A program made the translations under genes and the position numbers. Shown here piece by piece: positions 11,164 through 22,200 of a stretch of 64,000 bases of DNA. Under the pieces are notes generated by a model. It had not been told where the DNA came from and did no database searches. It saw only the letters and a list, made by a program, of their open reading frames with translations. The DNA is taken from NCBI GenBank assembly GCA_024867545.1, contig JANFNE010000013.1, forward strand, positions 248,001 through 312,000, in the 5' to 3' direction. This DNA is from Phytopythium helicoides (Eukaryota; Oomycota; Peronosporomycetes; Pythiales; Pythiaceae). Position 1 is the first letter of the stretch; the number at the start of each line of letters is the position of its first letter.

Positions 11164-12687
11164 TCAGCGCGAGCCTGATAAAGTGTGATTGGTCCCAAAG
11201 AGTCGCCCACGATCTACAATCTTGGGTGTCTTGGGTGGACGTGACAGGCTCAGCAGTCCATCGAAATCACCCGTCTTTGAATCAGGGGGTGATGGCTTCT
11301 TCGCAACTGGGCTCTTTCGACCTGGGCTTGGTTGTGATTCTTCTGCAGCAACAGGATTTACAACAGTCACGCTTTCTTCAGCCTGCTGATTTGGAATGAT
11401 GCCCAAGTCCTTCTCGTCAAATTCATCTAAAAGACGTTGGAGCCAAGCAAAGATCTTTGCGCTTGCAATTGAAATCCGGACAAACGCGTCAGAGGTAAAT
11501 GAAGGCTCTTGGAAGATGGCGCGGATTGCAGTCGCTTGGGATTTAGCGAGGGACGAGCCGCGTAGATCGCGAAGGCGAGGACCCCAAGTGGTCGAATGGT
11601 GCAAAATATCACGGCAGCGCTGCCACGAAAAGTCAGATGGAGTGAATTCTTCCTGCATCTTTGGTGTCGGTGCTGCTTTCTTGGACGCCTTCAGCTCAGT
11701 TGGCGCCTCTAGCAGCACGACCAGGCACATGAAGAGGTAGTGCAACTCCTTGACAGGAACACGAATCATCCGCAGCTGTAGCCACTCGTCTCTTGAAATA
11801 CCCAGCCATTCAATACCGCTGCAACCCCCGCTTCCATCCACTGCGATTTCGCAGTTTCCTGACGATGATGAAGCGGAGGCATCGTTGTTGTTAGGCGATG
11901 GAGGCGACTCGCGATCAGCCTGAGCATGCCGAGGAGAGATACGGCGGTGCATGAAGTGGTTGATTCGACCTTGCTTGACTCCTTTTCGTCCTCCACCGTA
12001 TCTTGTAGGTTGGTGGTGCTTGGGCCATGATGGGATGCTGTCGCTGTCCATTACATGCACCGCTGGCGCCTGAGACTGAGTCTGCACAGGAACTGATTTC
12101 GGTGTTGAGTTCTCAAGCAACTCCAACTTTGCCGCCTCAGATGGTTTCATCGATTGGAGATAGTAATTCTCCAGAGCAAGCTTTGCCGCCTCCAAAACCA
12201 ACTTGTACACTTCGGGGCCAACCAGGCGGCGGGACAAACTTGAGTCGCAACGAGCCACCACAAGGAGAACATTGTCAGCTTGCCATCGCTGTAGGAGGTG
12301 GAGCAGGCGGTCTCCAGCCCCAGGTTCCAAGTCATCCTCCCATGACTCGTACACTACTTCCAAAGGATCAGACGGTGCCGGCAATGGCCGAAGAGCGGGC
12401 TTTGGAGCGAGAGTTCTCTGTGTTATGTCTTCAGGGGTAACGTCAGAGCCGATGACCGGGTTAGGATCCTTCGCGTTGCTGGAGCTGCGTATTCTCGTGG
12501 CACATGGGAAGCTCTGAAATCGGCGAAGTCTCGGGAGCCCCTTGGCTCGGCTGAGCGCTTCAGAGAGTTGCAGGCGAGTGCTCACCTGCACGACTACGGC
12601 CACAAATGTGTTCTTGTTGATCGAGAGCGACGGGCCGACCGTCACACCGGGCGGCGGGCTGCGCGGGGTGGAGCCCACCGTTGCCAT
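11164..12687 (-). CDS. orphan protein with dynein-heavy-chain-stalk-like helical region
   Basis: A single exon of 507 residues. I chose ATG 12687 (MATVGSTPRS); the frame is open about 20 codons further up but with no ATG. Residues ~90-180 hold a conserved-looking helical block (SWEDDLEPGAGDRLLHLLQR and following). After a low-complexity linker, residues ~310-440 run VPVKELHYLFMCLVVLLEAP, FSWQRCRDIL, a basic helix, FQEPSFTSDAF and SIASAKIFAWLQRLLDEF. This order resembles the dynein heavy chain region at the stalk/microtubule-binding unit (helix, W..A...L, then L..NPDF....V...S.A...L..WV). There is no AAA motor. The tail is Pro/Ser/Lys-rich. Microtubule binding is an inference from resemblance only. 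The gene is divergent from NAA40 and convergent with the LIMR gene. Confidence 0.65.
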   Translation of the reverse strand: MATVGSTPRSPPPGVTVGPSLSINKNTFVAVVVQVSTRLQLSEALSRAKGLPRLRRFQSFPCATRIRSSSNAKDPNPVIGSDVTPEDITQRTLAPKPALRPLPAPSDPLEVVYESWEDDLEPGAGDRLLHLLQRWQADNVLLVVARCDSSLSRRLVGPEVYKLVLEAAKLALENYYLQSMKPSEAAKLELLENSTPKSVPVQTQSQAPAVHVMDSDSIPSWPKHHQPTRYGGGRKGVKQGRINHFMHRRISPRHAQADRESPPSPNNNDASASSSSGNCEIAVDGSGGCSGIEWLGISRDEWLQLRMIRVPVKELHYLFMCLVVLLEAPTELKASKKAAPTPKMQEEFTPSDFSWQRCRDILHHSTTWGPRLRDLRGSSLAKSQATAIRAIFQEPSFTSDAFVRISIASAKIFAWLQRLLDEFDEKDLGIIPNQQAEESVTVVNPVAAEESQPSPGRKSPVAKKPSPPDSKTGDFDGLLSLSRPPKTPKIVDRGRLFGTNHTLSGSR

Positions 12688-12823
12688 TACGAAGATGATG
12701 GGAGCTCCCACGAGTTGTCGCTTTGTGCTGTTAGTCTGCTGGTCCAAGCTTCCGCTCCATCAAAGTCCCCAGTAGCTCGATCGCCTTGGCAAAAATAGGT
12801 GGAGCCTTGAAGCTCATGTTTGA

Positions 12824-12873
12824 TTCCCGCGAGAAAATATCTTGAAGTTTGTATGTCCCGTTTCCCGCGAAAA
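12824..12873. promoter_or_regulatory. two E2F-like sites between divergent genes
   Basis: TTCCCGCGAGAAAA (from 12824) and TTTCCCGCGAAAA (12861-12873) match the E2F consensus TTTSSCGC. They lie in the ~206-bp gap between the dynein-stalk-like gene and NAA40, 21-70 bp from the NAA40 start. Function is inferred from the motif alone. Confidence 0.5.
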
Positions 12874-12893
12874 CCCGACATCATAGCAGCATC

Positions 12894-13550
12894 ATGGCCA
12901 AGAAGAAGAGCAAGAGCAAGAAGAAGGCGGCGCCTGCGGCTGCGGCGGGCGCCAGCGAGCGCGAGTCGCCCGTGCTGCGCGCCGCCAACGCCTCGCGCGA
13001 CGTGCTGGCTGATTTCTCAGCCTTCTCGACGTTTTCTCGGCACGGCGGCGCGCCGATCGCGGTCTCCAGCGCCAGCGCCAGCGACCTGGAGCCGCCGGCG
13101 CGCGAGGAGCTGGCGGCGCTGTTCGAGCTCAACATGAAGGCGCAGTACGAGGCGTCGGACTGGGGCTACGACGCGCAGGAGAAGCGCGCCGAGCTGTTCG
13201 ACGACGCGGCGCGCTACTTGGTGGCGCGCGAGCCGAGCGGTGCGCTCGCGGGCTTTGCGCACTTCCGCTTCCTGGACGACGACGGCGCCGACGTGCTGTA
13301 CGTGTACGAGCTGCAGGTGGCGCCGAGTATGCAGCGCCGCGGACTGGGCAAGTTCCTCATGCAGCTGCTGCTGCTGGTGGCGCGCAAGTTCCGCCTCGAG
13401 CTCGTGGTGCTCACGGTCTTCAAGAGCAACGCGGCGGCCATGGACTTTTACCGGCGCAAGATGGGCTTTGAGATTGACGAGACGTCGCCGAGCGCGTGCG
13501 GAGATGCTAGTCAGTCGTACGAGATCCTGAGCAAACAGGTGTCCTTGTAG
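12894..13550 (+). CDS. NAA40: N-alpha-acetyltransferase 40 (NatD), histone H4/H2A
   Basis: A single exon of 218 residues. ATG 12894 is preferred: it gives the basic Lys-rich head (MAKKKSKSKKK) seen in NAA40, while upstream codons look non-coding. Family marks are YEASDWGYDAQEKRAELFDD (MYE.S.WGW..KREE in animals), FAHFRF, VLYVYELQV, the acetyl-CoA loop RRGLGKFLMQ, LTVFKSNAAAMDFYRR, and FEIDETSPSA...SYEILSK. These are the defining NatD segments rather than generic GNAT ones. The enzyme acetylates the N-terminal Ser of histones H4 and H2A. Length is close to the animal enzyme (about 237). Coding GC is very high, with GCG/GCC Ala codons. Confidence 0.95.
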   Translation: MAKKKSKSKKKAAPAAAAGASERESPVLRAANASRDVLADFSAFSTFSRHGGAPIAVSSASASDLEPPAREELAALFELNMKAQYEASDWGYDAQEKRAELFDDAARYLVAREPSGALAGFAHFRFLDDDGADVLYVYELQVAPSMQRRGLGKFLMQLLLLVARKFRLELVVLTVFKSNAAAMDFYRRKMGFEIDETSPSACGDASQSYEILSKQVSL

Positions 13551-13974
13551 TTGGTTGAGGAGGAACGATAGAGACCAAGGCAGAGGCGTGTACAAGTAAA
13601 GAGGTGGCTCGCTCCATTCCTTCTCTTAAATACTTGACTGATACTCACTACAATCAGCACGCTACGACAAGCTGACACAAATACTTGGACGACATACGCG
13701 ACAGTCACGACACTTGACAAACTAAAGAAGAGAGCGGGGCGAGATCCACCGAGGATCACGCGCGAGGCGGGAACGAGCACCGAGGTTCAACCCCCTCGGC
13801 AGCTCCCACCTCAACCACGATTGAGGACCACACAGCGTGGCGACTGAGCTGTGCGAAGATGGGGGAAGAGGGAAGACAGCGAGAGCGGCTTCCACATCTT
13901 CCGATGGATGGGACGCCCTCCCTCTTCGACACAGCCCACGGCGCGCATACAGTTTTGAAGACAGCGCCTCGAAT
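13551..13974. other. convergent 3' intergenic gap
   Basis: This lies between the NAA40 stop and the stop of the zinc-finger gene, which face each other. It presumably holds both 3' UTRs. No other feature was seen. Confidence 0.5.
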
Positions 13975-15449
13975 TTACACAACGAGCGTGGTAGACAGCG
14001 CCGCCGACACACCGTCGTCGTCACTGGAGGAAGAGGCATCCATGCCGAGGTTCAGGCCAGCAGCGTTGCCGTCCTGCTTGACCTCGCGGATGTGCATGGT
14101 GCACATGCCCTGGTTGCGCGACAGCTTCTTGCAGCCGTCGATCTTACACAGGCGACCACGGCGGTGGACCTCGCAGAAGCCACCACCACGGTCCGTACGG
14201 ACACAGCCGTCGATCTTGCAGTTGCGGAAGCCACCGTGCGTCGCGCAGAAGTTGCCGCGCTGAGCACCCTTGGGGCAACCAGCGGCTTGGCAGCGCTTGC
14301 CACCACCGTGGGCACGGCACAGACCGCCGCCCTGGCTCGACTTGTTGCAGTCCGGGAACTTGCAGCGAGCGCCGCCACCGTGGGCCTTGCACAGACCGTG
14401 TGACTGGGCAGCCTTGGCGCAGCCCTCCTCCTTGCACTTCTTGCCACCGCCGTGGCCAATGCAGAAGTCTCCGTTCTGGCTCGACTTCTTGCAGCCCTCA
14501 ATGCTGCACTTGCGGCCACCGCCGTGGGTCTTGCAGAAGCCCTTGGAGCGAACACGACGACCACAGCCGTCAATTTTGCACACAGCCATGCTCTTGGGGG
14601 ACTTTCCCATCGGGGTCGTGGCCTTCATCTGCATCTTCATGAGCGGGGCCGTCGTCTGGGCGAAGGCGTCCAGGGCCTGGCCACGGAAAAGCAGCTCCTG
14701 CTCGACCTCGGGAGAAGGCGGTCGAGCGAGTCGAAAGCAGACTCGACCTGCTGGATGTCCTGGGGCATCGGGCGGTCGAAGACGGCGAAGGCGAGCGGGT
14801 CCAGGTCCTCGAGCGGCAGCTTGGAGTCTCCAACCGACGTGAAGGCAATAGGCTCGACGTTGACAGTGGCGGAGGGGGCGACCTGCTCCATTCCCATGAC
14901 CTGGGTCTCGTGCTTGACGATGACGCCGGGCGTGTGCGGGGCGACGTGCTGCTGGGCCATGCTGAGCTGCAGCATCTGCTGCATCTCCCCGACGTGGGGC
15001 GAGCGCATCATGGGCTGCTGGTAAACCTGGAACTGCTGGTGCTGCTGCATGGCGTTGATGTATCCGAGGCTGTGGTGTCGCGCGAGCATGGGGATGCTGG
15101 CCTGCACGTGGTGCTGCGGCGTGGCCGGCGCCATCACGGTGTACGGCACCATGTTCGATGGCAGCGATGCGTGGCGCGTGAGCGGCGCAGGCGGTGCGGC
15201 GAACGTGGCGTAGACGACCTGCTGCGGCTGCTGGATGAACTGCGGGCGTGCCGCGGACTGGGTCCACGCCTCGACGTCGCAGCCCATCATGGACATATCG
15301 TCGCCGAGCAGCACGTCTCCCTGCGTCTGCGCGGGCATCTGCAGCGCGGGGATGACGAGCGTCTTGTTGTGCTGGCGCTGCGCGGGCGTGTGCGCGGCGG
15401 GCGTGTGCGCGGAGCTGTCGGCGGCCGATGGCACGCTCTCGATGGACAT
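13975..15449 (-). CDS. zinc-finger protein with seven C-x4-C-x9-C-x2-H repeats (WRKY19-like)
   Basis: The start is ATG 15449, with an in-frame TAG just upstream. The N-terminal half is Gln/His/Met/Pro-rich, like an activation region, and ends ESAFDSLDRLLP. The C-terminal half lies in another frame: SPEVEQELLFRGQALDAFAQ, then seven tandem 24-residue units C-x4-C-x9-C-x2-H followed by GGGKR-type spacers (such as CKIDGCGRRVRSKGFCKTH). The tail is Ser/Asp-rich. This unit is typical of oomycete proteins annotated as WRKY19-like zinc fingers; there is no WRKY domain. The two halves join only if the frame shifts by two (or minus one) between 14710 and 14720. No convincing intron exists there (a 41-nt GTCGAG...CAG-type gap would fix the phase but deletes good sequence), so an indel is likely. 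About 490 residues. A nucleic-acid-binding role is inferred. Confidence 0.8.
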
Positions 15450-18400
15450 TGGCGCCGCGGGCGAGATGGTCTCGGACTAGCGTCGGCTGGGGAGCGACGC
15501 CGGACCTCCAAGTGCGGACGGTACGTTCCCGTCTGCGGAGGCGCGCGAGATGGCGAGCGAGCGAGCGTCGAGTGGAGCGGGCCGAGTCACCGCGTTCCTG
15601 CGCGCGGCGACCTGTCTCCGATCACTTGCGGGGGCAAGCGGCAATTCAGTAATGAAGGCCGCAGGAGCGGCGGCGAGGGAAACCTGCGGTTGCGGGAGAG
15701 GGGAAGAGAGAGGCAGAGGGAGCGCGTGATGAGTGGAGCACCCAGCCGCCGTTTGTACCGTAGGCGCCGGCGCCGACCCGCGTGTTGTTTGTCCGACTTT
15801 TTGAACTGACTAGCGGCCCGCGTGGCCGATCGCACGCGCTCTGCAACCGAGAGAGCAGACGGGACCCCGAGCGCAGCCGCGGCGCAGGACAGCTGGTGGA
15901 AGCTCGCGATGACAGCTGTTTGGATACACAGCAACGCTGTCAGCCTGGCGCCGAGCTGGCCCCGGCTCTGACCGACCCCCGGAGCCGTGATCCGCGCACA
16001 GACCGGCCGTTCCTACAGGCACGGCTTCCCGTCACGCGGCAGTTCAAACAGGAAGGTCCCCCCCCTCCGCCCTCATTCATGTCGATTCCCGAGCAAAGCG
16101 CTCGAATCTTTCTTGCGTTTGGTGGGCGGTTCCTGCACAGCACAGTTTTCTCTAGATGAATGCGTAAACGTACGCGCACGTTCACGCCTCGGCATTTGCA
16201 GCACCACCAGCGTAGCTGTAACAGCCCGTGCCTAAAAGCTCCAAATTGGAGCTTTTCGACGCGGCGAGCGCCGCCAAAGCCGCTCGGAAAAAGCGCGCAC
16301 TGTCGCCGGATCAAGGCGGTCGTGGCGACCGGTGCACGCAAATTTTCGTCCCCCCGAGCGATGTCAGCCGTCAGCGCCAGCCGTGAGCAGTGGCGCCGAG
16401 GCGCGGCATCTGGCGGCGTGCGTGTACTGTAAGCGCACCGGACGTCGTCGGCGCAGCATCACGTGGCTCGAGATTTCTACACTTGGGCCCAGTATGCCCG
16501 CGGGTTCACATAGTGAAAGCAACATGTGCGAGTTCGGAGCGGCGGACATCACCAGTCAACAAAATCGTTGACACATCTGGCGCCATGCTCCGAACTCTTG
16601 GCGGTGCTCTATGCTATGCTGCTGATTGTGGCATACTGAAATCAAGTCAACGAACAATTCGGTTCGTAACTGAGTCAGAGACGCCCCGACCCGCGCAGTC
16701 GTCGTCGTCACTCGCATTTTCGTGTCGTCTAAAGCGTCCGCACCCCGTCAGTGATTCGTCGACGCCGACTCATTTGAGTTCAGTATACTGCGAGTGACGA
16801 TAGCTTTGGCGCCGCGCGCCGCGCCAACGCTGCTCACGTTCCCCCCCCCCTCCGTAACTCACGGCGCTCTCGAGTCGTTACTCACCGGCATTTCCGTGAT
16901 TTCGCACGGCGCCCAGTCGCAATCTCGTCGCCGCGCGATGATGCAAGCGTGGGCGTTTACGACGATCACGCCACGACGCCCAGATGCATAGTAAAACCAA
17001 GTCATGCGGCGATCGACAACCAAAACAGCAGGAAGACATTCTCACATCATCACGACCGAGCGACGGCTCGGCAGCTCCGCAACAGCAAGCGGAGTGATGG
17101 ATGGTGGCTCCCGGGACTCATTCAAGCAGCCCTGCGAGTCGACGCCATGCTCCTCGTGTCCATGCAGATCCCTGATGTCGTGTGCCTACGTTGTACTCTG
17201 CACCGGTGCACACACTCGAATGCGTGCGATGCCCCTGGCCTGCCTGGCTGGCGCTCAGCGACCGAGAAACGCGGCTCCGCCGGGCGGAATTGACTGCATC
17301 CAGTGATGATCCAGTGGAAAGTGTACAGTGGCAGCGTGTACCCTTCATCAGGACTTTGCGCGACACTCGGGAGCTGACACTGCTGTCCTCAACAATCGAA
17401 GACCAAGATGGCCACGACAGTGCTCTCGGGGGATTTGGAAAGCCTAGATACATCACGGCGGACCGCGACTACTGCGTGCGACTGTATCCAACAGCCCTGC
17501 TGTCGCAGGGCTCAGAGGTTCACTAGGTTTGGTGGATGCATTCACGCGCGAGACGTTTGCAAGTCCGGCGAAAGGAATCTATCCTGTGAACGGTGCCCTG
17601 CATGCACGCACATCCAGTGCCCTGGTTGCATATCCGGAGCCAAGGGGCTGCGCCTTCCTATACGGGACCTATGCAGATTGCCGGGTACGTTGGTGAGTCA
17701 GTGCATCATGTCCTAGCGTCCACCGAATCAAGTGCCTGTGAATGATTTTCTCGGTGCGCGTTGTGACGAAAGGAAGTTGACCTCGCCTCGAACCAGTTCT
17801 GCTCACGCCGACAGTGGCGTTCAGGAATCACCGCCAGTGGTGAGTTGCACTTGGTTGATGTGCAGCGGTGTTCGTGAGGGGCATGTTTCAAAGCTGGTCG
17901 ACGTGGCATGCTCTATCCAGTGCCAGTCGTGTCTCCTTTCGCGGCTATCCATCCTCTTCCTTTCTCTAGCCGAGTCTTCACTGCCATTTGACATTAGAGC
18001 TGATTGCAGCCATAGGTTTTCACCGCCGCCTTACCCGCTGGCATGCAGCGGGCCGCTACACGATCCATGTTGGGATGTGAGACCATCAGCCTGCTGATCA
18101 GGCTTATCCATCGAGGATAGAGTGTGAGCGATTAGCGCGACCTACCGCCAAGGGTTCATTTGCTGCACTTGGCCCCGAGTGATTTGAGCTTCACCATCCC
18201 ACGGTCGCCTTGCTACATCAAGTTCGGGCTCGCCATTCCAATTTTCGTGTCGCCTAAGCATCACACAGCAAAACCATTCCGTCAACACCCAATCCAGACA
18301 TCATCAGCCTTTCCATTTTTACAGCGTGAATCACACATCAGGTTCTTGCATCTTGCACTCGCGTGAGCGTGCCGGTTAATTTAACCTCCTAAGACCACGA

Positions 18401-18521
18401 GGAAGTCTCGCTTGGCTTGGTTGAAGTGCGCAAATATAGTTTTCTCGATGGATAAGTCAGGCACATGCACATCCTGAGCTGGCATTTCACCATCCGACGA
18501 GCCAGCCACCACTAGTGAACC
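15450..18521. other. 3-kb stretch with no recognised gene
   Basis: This lies upstream of the minus-strand zinc-finger gene and the plus-strand PH gene. It contains poly-C runs (around 16060 and 16841-16850), a 23-bp palindrome at 16234 and many short frames on both strands, none with a start, splice signals or family marks. A fast-evolving gene or non-coding RNA could be hidden here. Confidence 0.5.
16234..16256. repeat. 23-bp perfect palindrome
   Basis: Two 11-nt arms, AAAAGCTCCAA and TTGGAGCTTTT, pair exactly around one central A. No gene ends nearby, so a terminator role is not supported; a protein-binding site is possible. Confidence 0.8.
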
Positions 18522-19129
18522 ATGAAGACCCCGCAGGCTGAACGTGGACCGGTGCCCATCAGCGGATATCTGTTCAAGATGAAGGCGTCCGAGCGCGTGC
18601 TGACGCCACAGTGGACCAAGCGTTTTTTCGCGCTCGAGGGCTGCGACCTCAAATACTACCACCACGAGACCTCGGCCGAGGCCGCCAAGGTTATCCCGCT
18701 GCTCTCGATCGAGTCCGTTCGACGCTTTGAGAATGGCGACCACGGCGTTTTCAGGTACGACAGCGTCATACTTCCGATCTCGGGATGCGCTCTTTGAATC
18801 TCTGACGTGATGGTCCTCGTTCGTTCTGGCGTTCCCTCATCTGCCGGCAAATCCCAAATCCCTCTCATCACGCGTGACCCTTCCTGCTACAACACGGGAT
18901 CTGCAGCTTCGTGCTCAAGACCCCCGAGCGAAGCTACTTTTTGCGTGCAGAGTCCAAGGGAGACATGAAACGATGGGTCCGCGGTCTGCAAGAGCAGCAG
19001 TCGTTGTGGCGAAACAAGCTCGACAAGAGCGTGGCCGACCCGGCACGCAAACCCAAGCATTACAGCGACATCCCGCGCGGGTCGCTCGTGCCGCAGGGTA
19101 GCTCGGGCAGTTTGCTCGCGTCCAAGTGA
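18522..19129 (+). CDS. small pleckstrin-homology (PH) domain protein
   Basis: Two exons, 18522-18754 and 18907-19129, are split by a 152-nt GTACGA...CTGCAG intron that breaks a Ser codon. The product is 151 residues and nearly the whole protein is one PH domain: GYLFKMKASERVLTPQWTKR (strands 1-2), RFFALEGCDLKYYHH, a loop, VFSFVLKTPERSYFLRAES and the closing helix KRWVRGLQEQQSLW with its invariant Trp. A short Ser-rich tail follows. Such proteins bind phosphoinositides or partners at membranes. The basic residues in strands 1-2 would allow lipid binding, but the ligand is unknown. It is convergent with the formin gene, only ~130 bp away. Confidence 0.88.
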
Positions 19130-19260
19130 TTGCATTCATCCAACCATAGTCATCTCATTTTTCCGATTCTTACCAAATTTATCTGGCTAGCATCCATATC
19201 CGCTTCGTTGTTGCTTTGCCTGCTTTCGCGGACTGCTCGCCACTCGCACCATCCTGCCGT

Positions 19261-22200
19261 CTATAATCCCGAAAACTTGGCCCAGCCAGGAGCACTCTCG
19301 CACAATGCTCGGATCAGCGCATGACGCTTCTCGGCGTCTTGCAAGAGTCGCGCCAGATCAGGGACGAGGCGACCCACGAAGTCGAGCTCAAACGACTCGG
19401 TTAAATACTGGTAGAACTCGCGCGCCGTGATCTGCTCGCTGCCGAATTTCCGAGTATGCGATGTGAAAACCTTCATTTTCTTGTTGTCGCCGCCAAATGC
19501 CTGCAGCACAGACTCCAGGATTGACTTGTGCAGCTGCTGTGCTTCCTCGCCAACAACAGGCTCGACGTCCTCGACCTGAATTAAAGACACCTTGTTGTTG
19601 CGCCTTCGGGCCGATGAAGTAGACCGTGAGCGTCCTTCTGATGGCGGGGATATGAGCGAATTGCGCTTTTTGAGCTCCTTCTCCTTCTTGACCTGGTCTT
19701 TGAATCGCTCGTGTGCGGCAACGAGCTCGTCCCGCTTTGCTTCGTCAGCCAATAGTTTTGCGCTATTTGGAAGGATTTTGTTGGCTGTTTTCGATCCCAC
19801 CAGGCGGCGAACATTCTCGCAGAAGTCATCGGCCGACAACTCGCCCATTCCAAAGCTACGAGAGAAAGCCTTGAATTGCTCAACAACAGCCTCCTCGTTG
19901 CCGGGAGCATGAGTCTCGGCCCAAGCCGTCAGCGTCGCGATGATCTGGGCATAAATGGCCTTCGTCTCCTTGGAGTTTTGCTGACGTTCCTCCTCAAGTC
20001 GGGCACGCTCTTCTGCTTCACGTTGTAGCTGCGCTTGGCGCTCTGCTTCTGCGGCTGCAGCTGCTTCTTCCCGCGCCTTGGCAGCGCTTTCGTAGATGGC
20101 TTGATACTCCTTTGTTTGATTCTGGCGGTAAGCCTTCTTGAACTCTGTCACGAACTCGTCCATGATGGAGAAGAACTCCATCGGGCCAACCTTACGAGGA
20201 TCCTCGCCGAATGATCCCACAAGCTCCTGGTACGCGGTCTCCAACCCGTTGAAATCTCGCCCAAGCTCTTCCAGTACTTCTTCGGCGTCTTTTGCGAACG
20301 GACTCATTGCTTCATAAAACTTGTCGCCCTCAATCTTATCACTCTTCGATGCGCGGACTTGGCCCTTCAACATAGCGAGCTCCGTGTTATATCCCGATAA
20401 GTCGGCACGCAGCTGGTCCAGCGACAAACGTTTTGCCTCCACGATATGTGGCACCTCACCGGCGAAGGTGATCACGTCCGGTGACTTCTCTTCCAGCTGA
20501 TGCAGCAAGTAGTGCATGAGCGTAATGCGCGGGTCTACCGACTTGAGCGTGTGCAGCTTAGTCAGCGTGTCCAGCTTAAAACCATAAGCACCACCACGAG
20601 GCGTGCTTCCGTTCAGGTAGTTACCGATAGCTAGAATATGCTCCAGAACGCGTCGAAGTTTGTCACTGTCAGCAATCTGGTCGGTCGCAGCCACCAGTGT
20701 GTCGAGTTGCGCTTGCGTCTCCAACACACGATTCTCAAACTGGAACTTGTACCGGATGCACTTGATGCGTTGTGTGTATCGGGGAATCGTCAGCAACTCC
20801 AAGAAGAACTTCTCAACATTGCCAAGCAGCTTCATATCGCCATCGTAGTTTTTCAGCAGGTCGATCTCTTCTAACGTCGGTGAAATCGAGATCAACACAT
20901 TGAGTACTTCAGACGTGAGACGGGTGCTATCCAGCGAGTAGATGGCAGTTTTGATGTCCTCGGCCGACATGCGGAAGCGCGCGATCGCAATAGAGACATT
21001 CTGCTGACGCTTCGGGTCCAACAGCAGTACTTGCTGTGGCTGAGCATCCTTGGCAGGATCCTTCTTTTTCTCATCTTGCTTCTTGGACGCGTCCACCGGG
21101 TTTTTGCGGAACATCCATTCCATCTCGTCCTTGTCAAAATCAGCGTGGGCATCATTCAGCTTCATCCAGACTGTGCTACTAACAACGTTGACAGGGACAC
21201 GAGTCCAGAACAACGGTCGCAATTCAACGCTCGGCGTGATGGTCTCCTTTTTGGGAAGCAAAGGCTCTTCCGGCTTCTTCACTGACACCTGCTTCTTGAG
21301 CTTGCTGGCAAGACTAGCTTGAAGCGCTCCAGGATCCACTTTCACGGCCTCTGCCTTTGGAGGGAGGCCCGCAAGAATGCCTGGAGCACCTGCACCACCC
21401 TTTTGATTTGGAGATGGCGCATCGGGTGTGTCCAGCAAGTCCGGATTCACGCCCGCTGCGCTCATCTTGAGTTTGACTTGCTCGGCTGGCATACCCATCT
21501 TCATGAGCTTGAAGAACTTTTCGTACTCGGGGTCTTCCTTGACAGTCATTGCCTGCGCTTGACCCGCACCGGCAGACGAAGCGCCACCGGATCCAGGAAC
21601 AACCGCGTCGGGGTTGTCCAAAATGGACGGATCCACCCCATCTGCACTCATCTTCAGCTTGACTTGCTCAGGTGGCATACCCATTTTCAACAGCTTGAAA
21701 TACTTAACATATCGCTCGTCATCCTTGATGAGCGTTCCGCCTGATGCTGGTGCTACACCTCCGCTACTTGAGGCTGCGGGGGGAGCCCCACCAATAATCG
21801 CATCCGGATCATCCAGCACAGATGGGTCGACACCAGCTTGCTGCATTTTCATCTTGACTTGCTCCGCTGGCAGCCCCATCGACATGAGCTTGAAAAACTT
21901 TTGATAGTCTGGATGATCTTTGGCTGCAACACCCATGGCCCCATTTGCTACAGCAGGCACCGTAGCAACGCCGTTGTCGATAGCTGCCGGACCTGACGTC
22001 GGCGGCGAGGTTGACGGCGACTGAGCTGCGGCAGCTGCAGCGGCAGCAGCCGCTGCTGCAGCAGTAGCCTCCTCGATCGCACGTCCGTGCTCTTGCTGCA
22101 TGATAATACGCTTTTGCTCCGAGTCCGCCATCTTTCTCTTTAGCTTCTCGACGCGATGGCGCAGCTTTTCATTCTCGGCTTGAAGTTGCGCAAGCTGTTG

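Noticed and set aside
14669..14709. 41-nt GTCGAG...CCGAG gap as an intron in the zinc-finger gene
   Set aside because: It fixes the phase but removes coding-like sequence, has a poor donor and is shorter than the other introns here; an indel is simpler.
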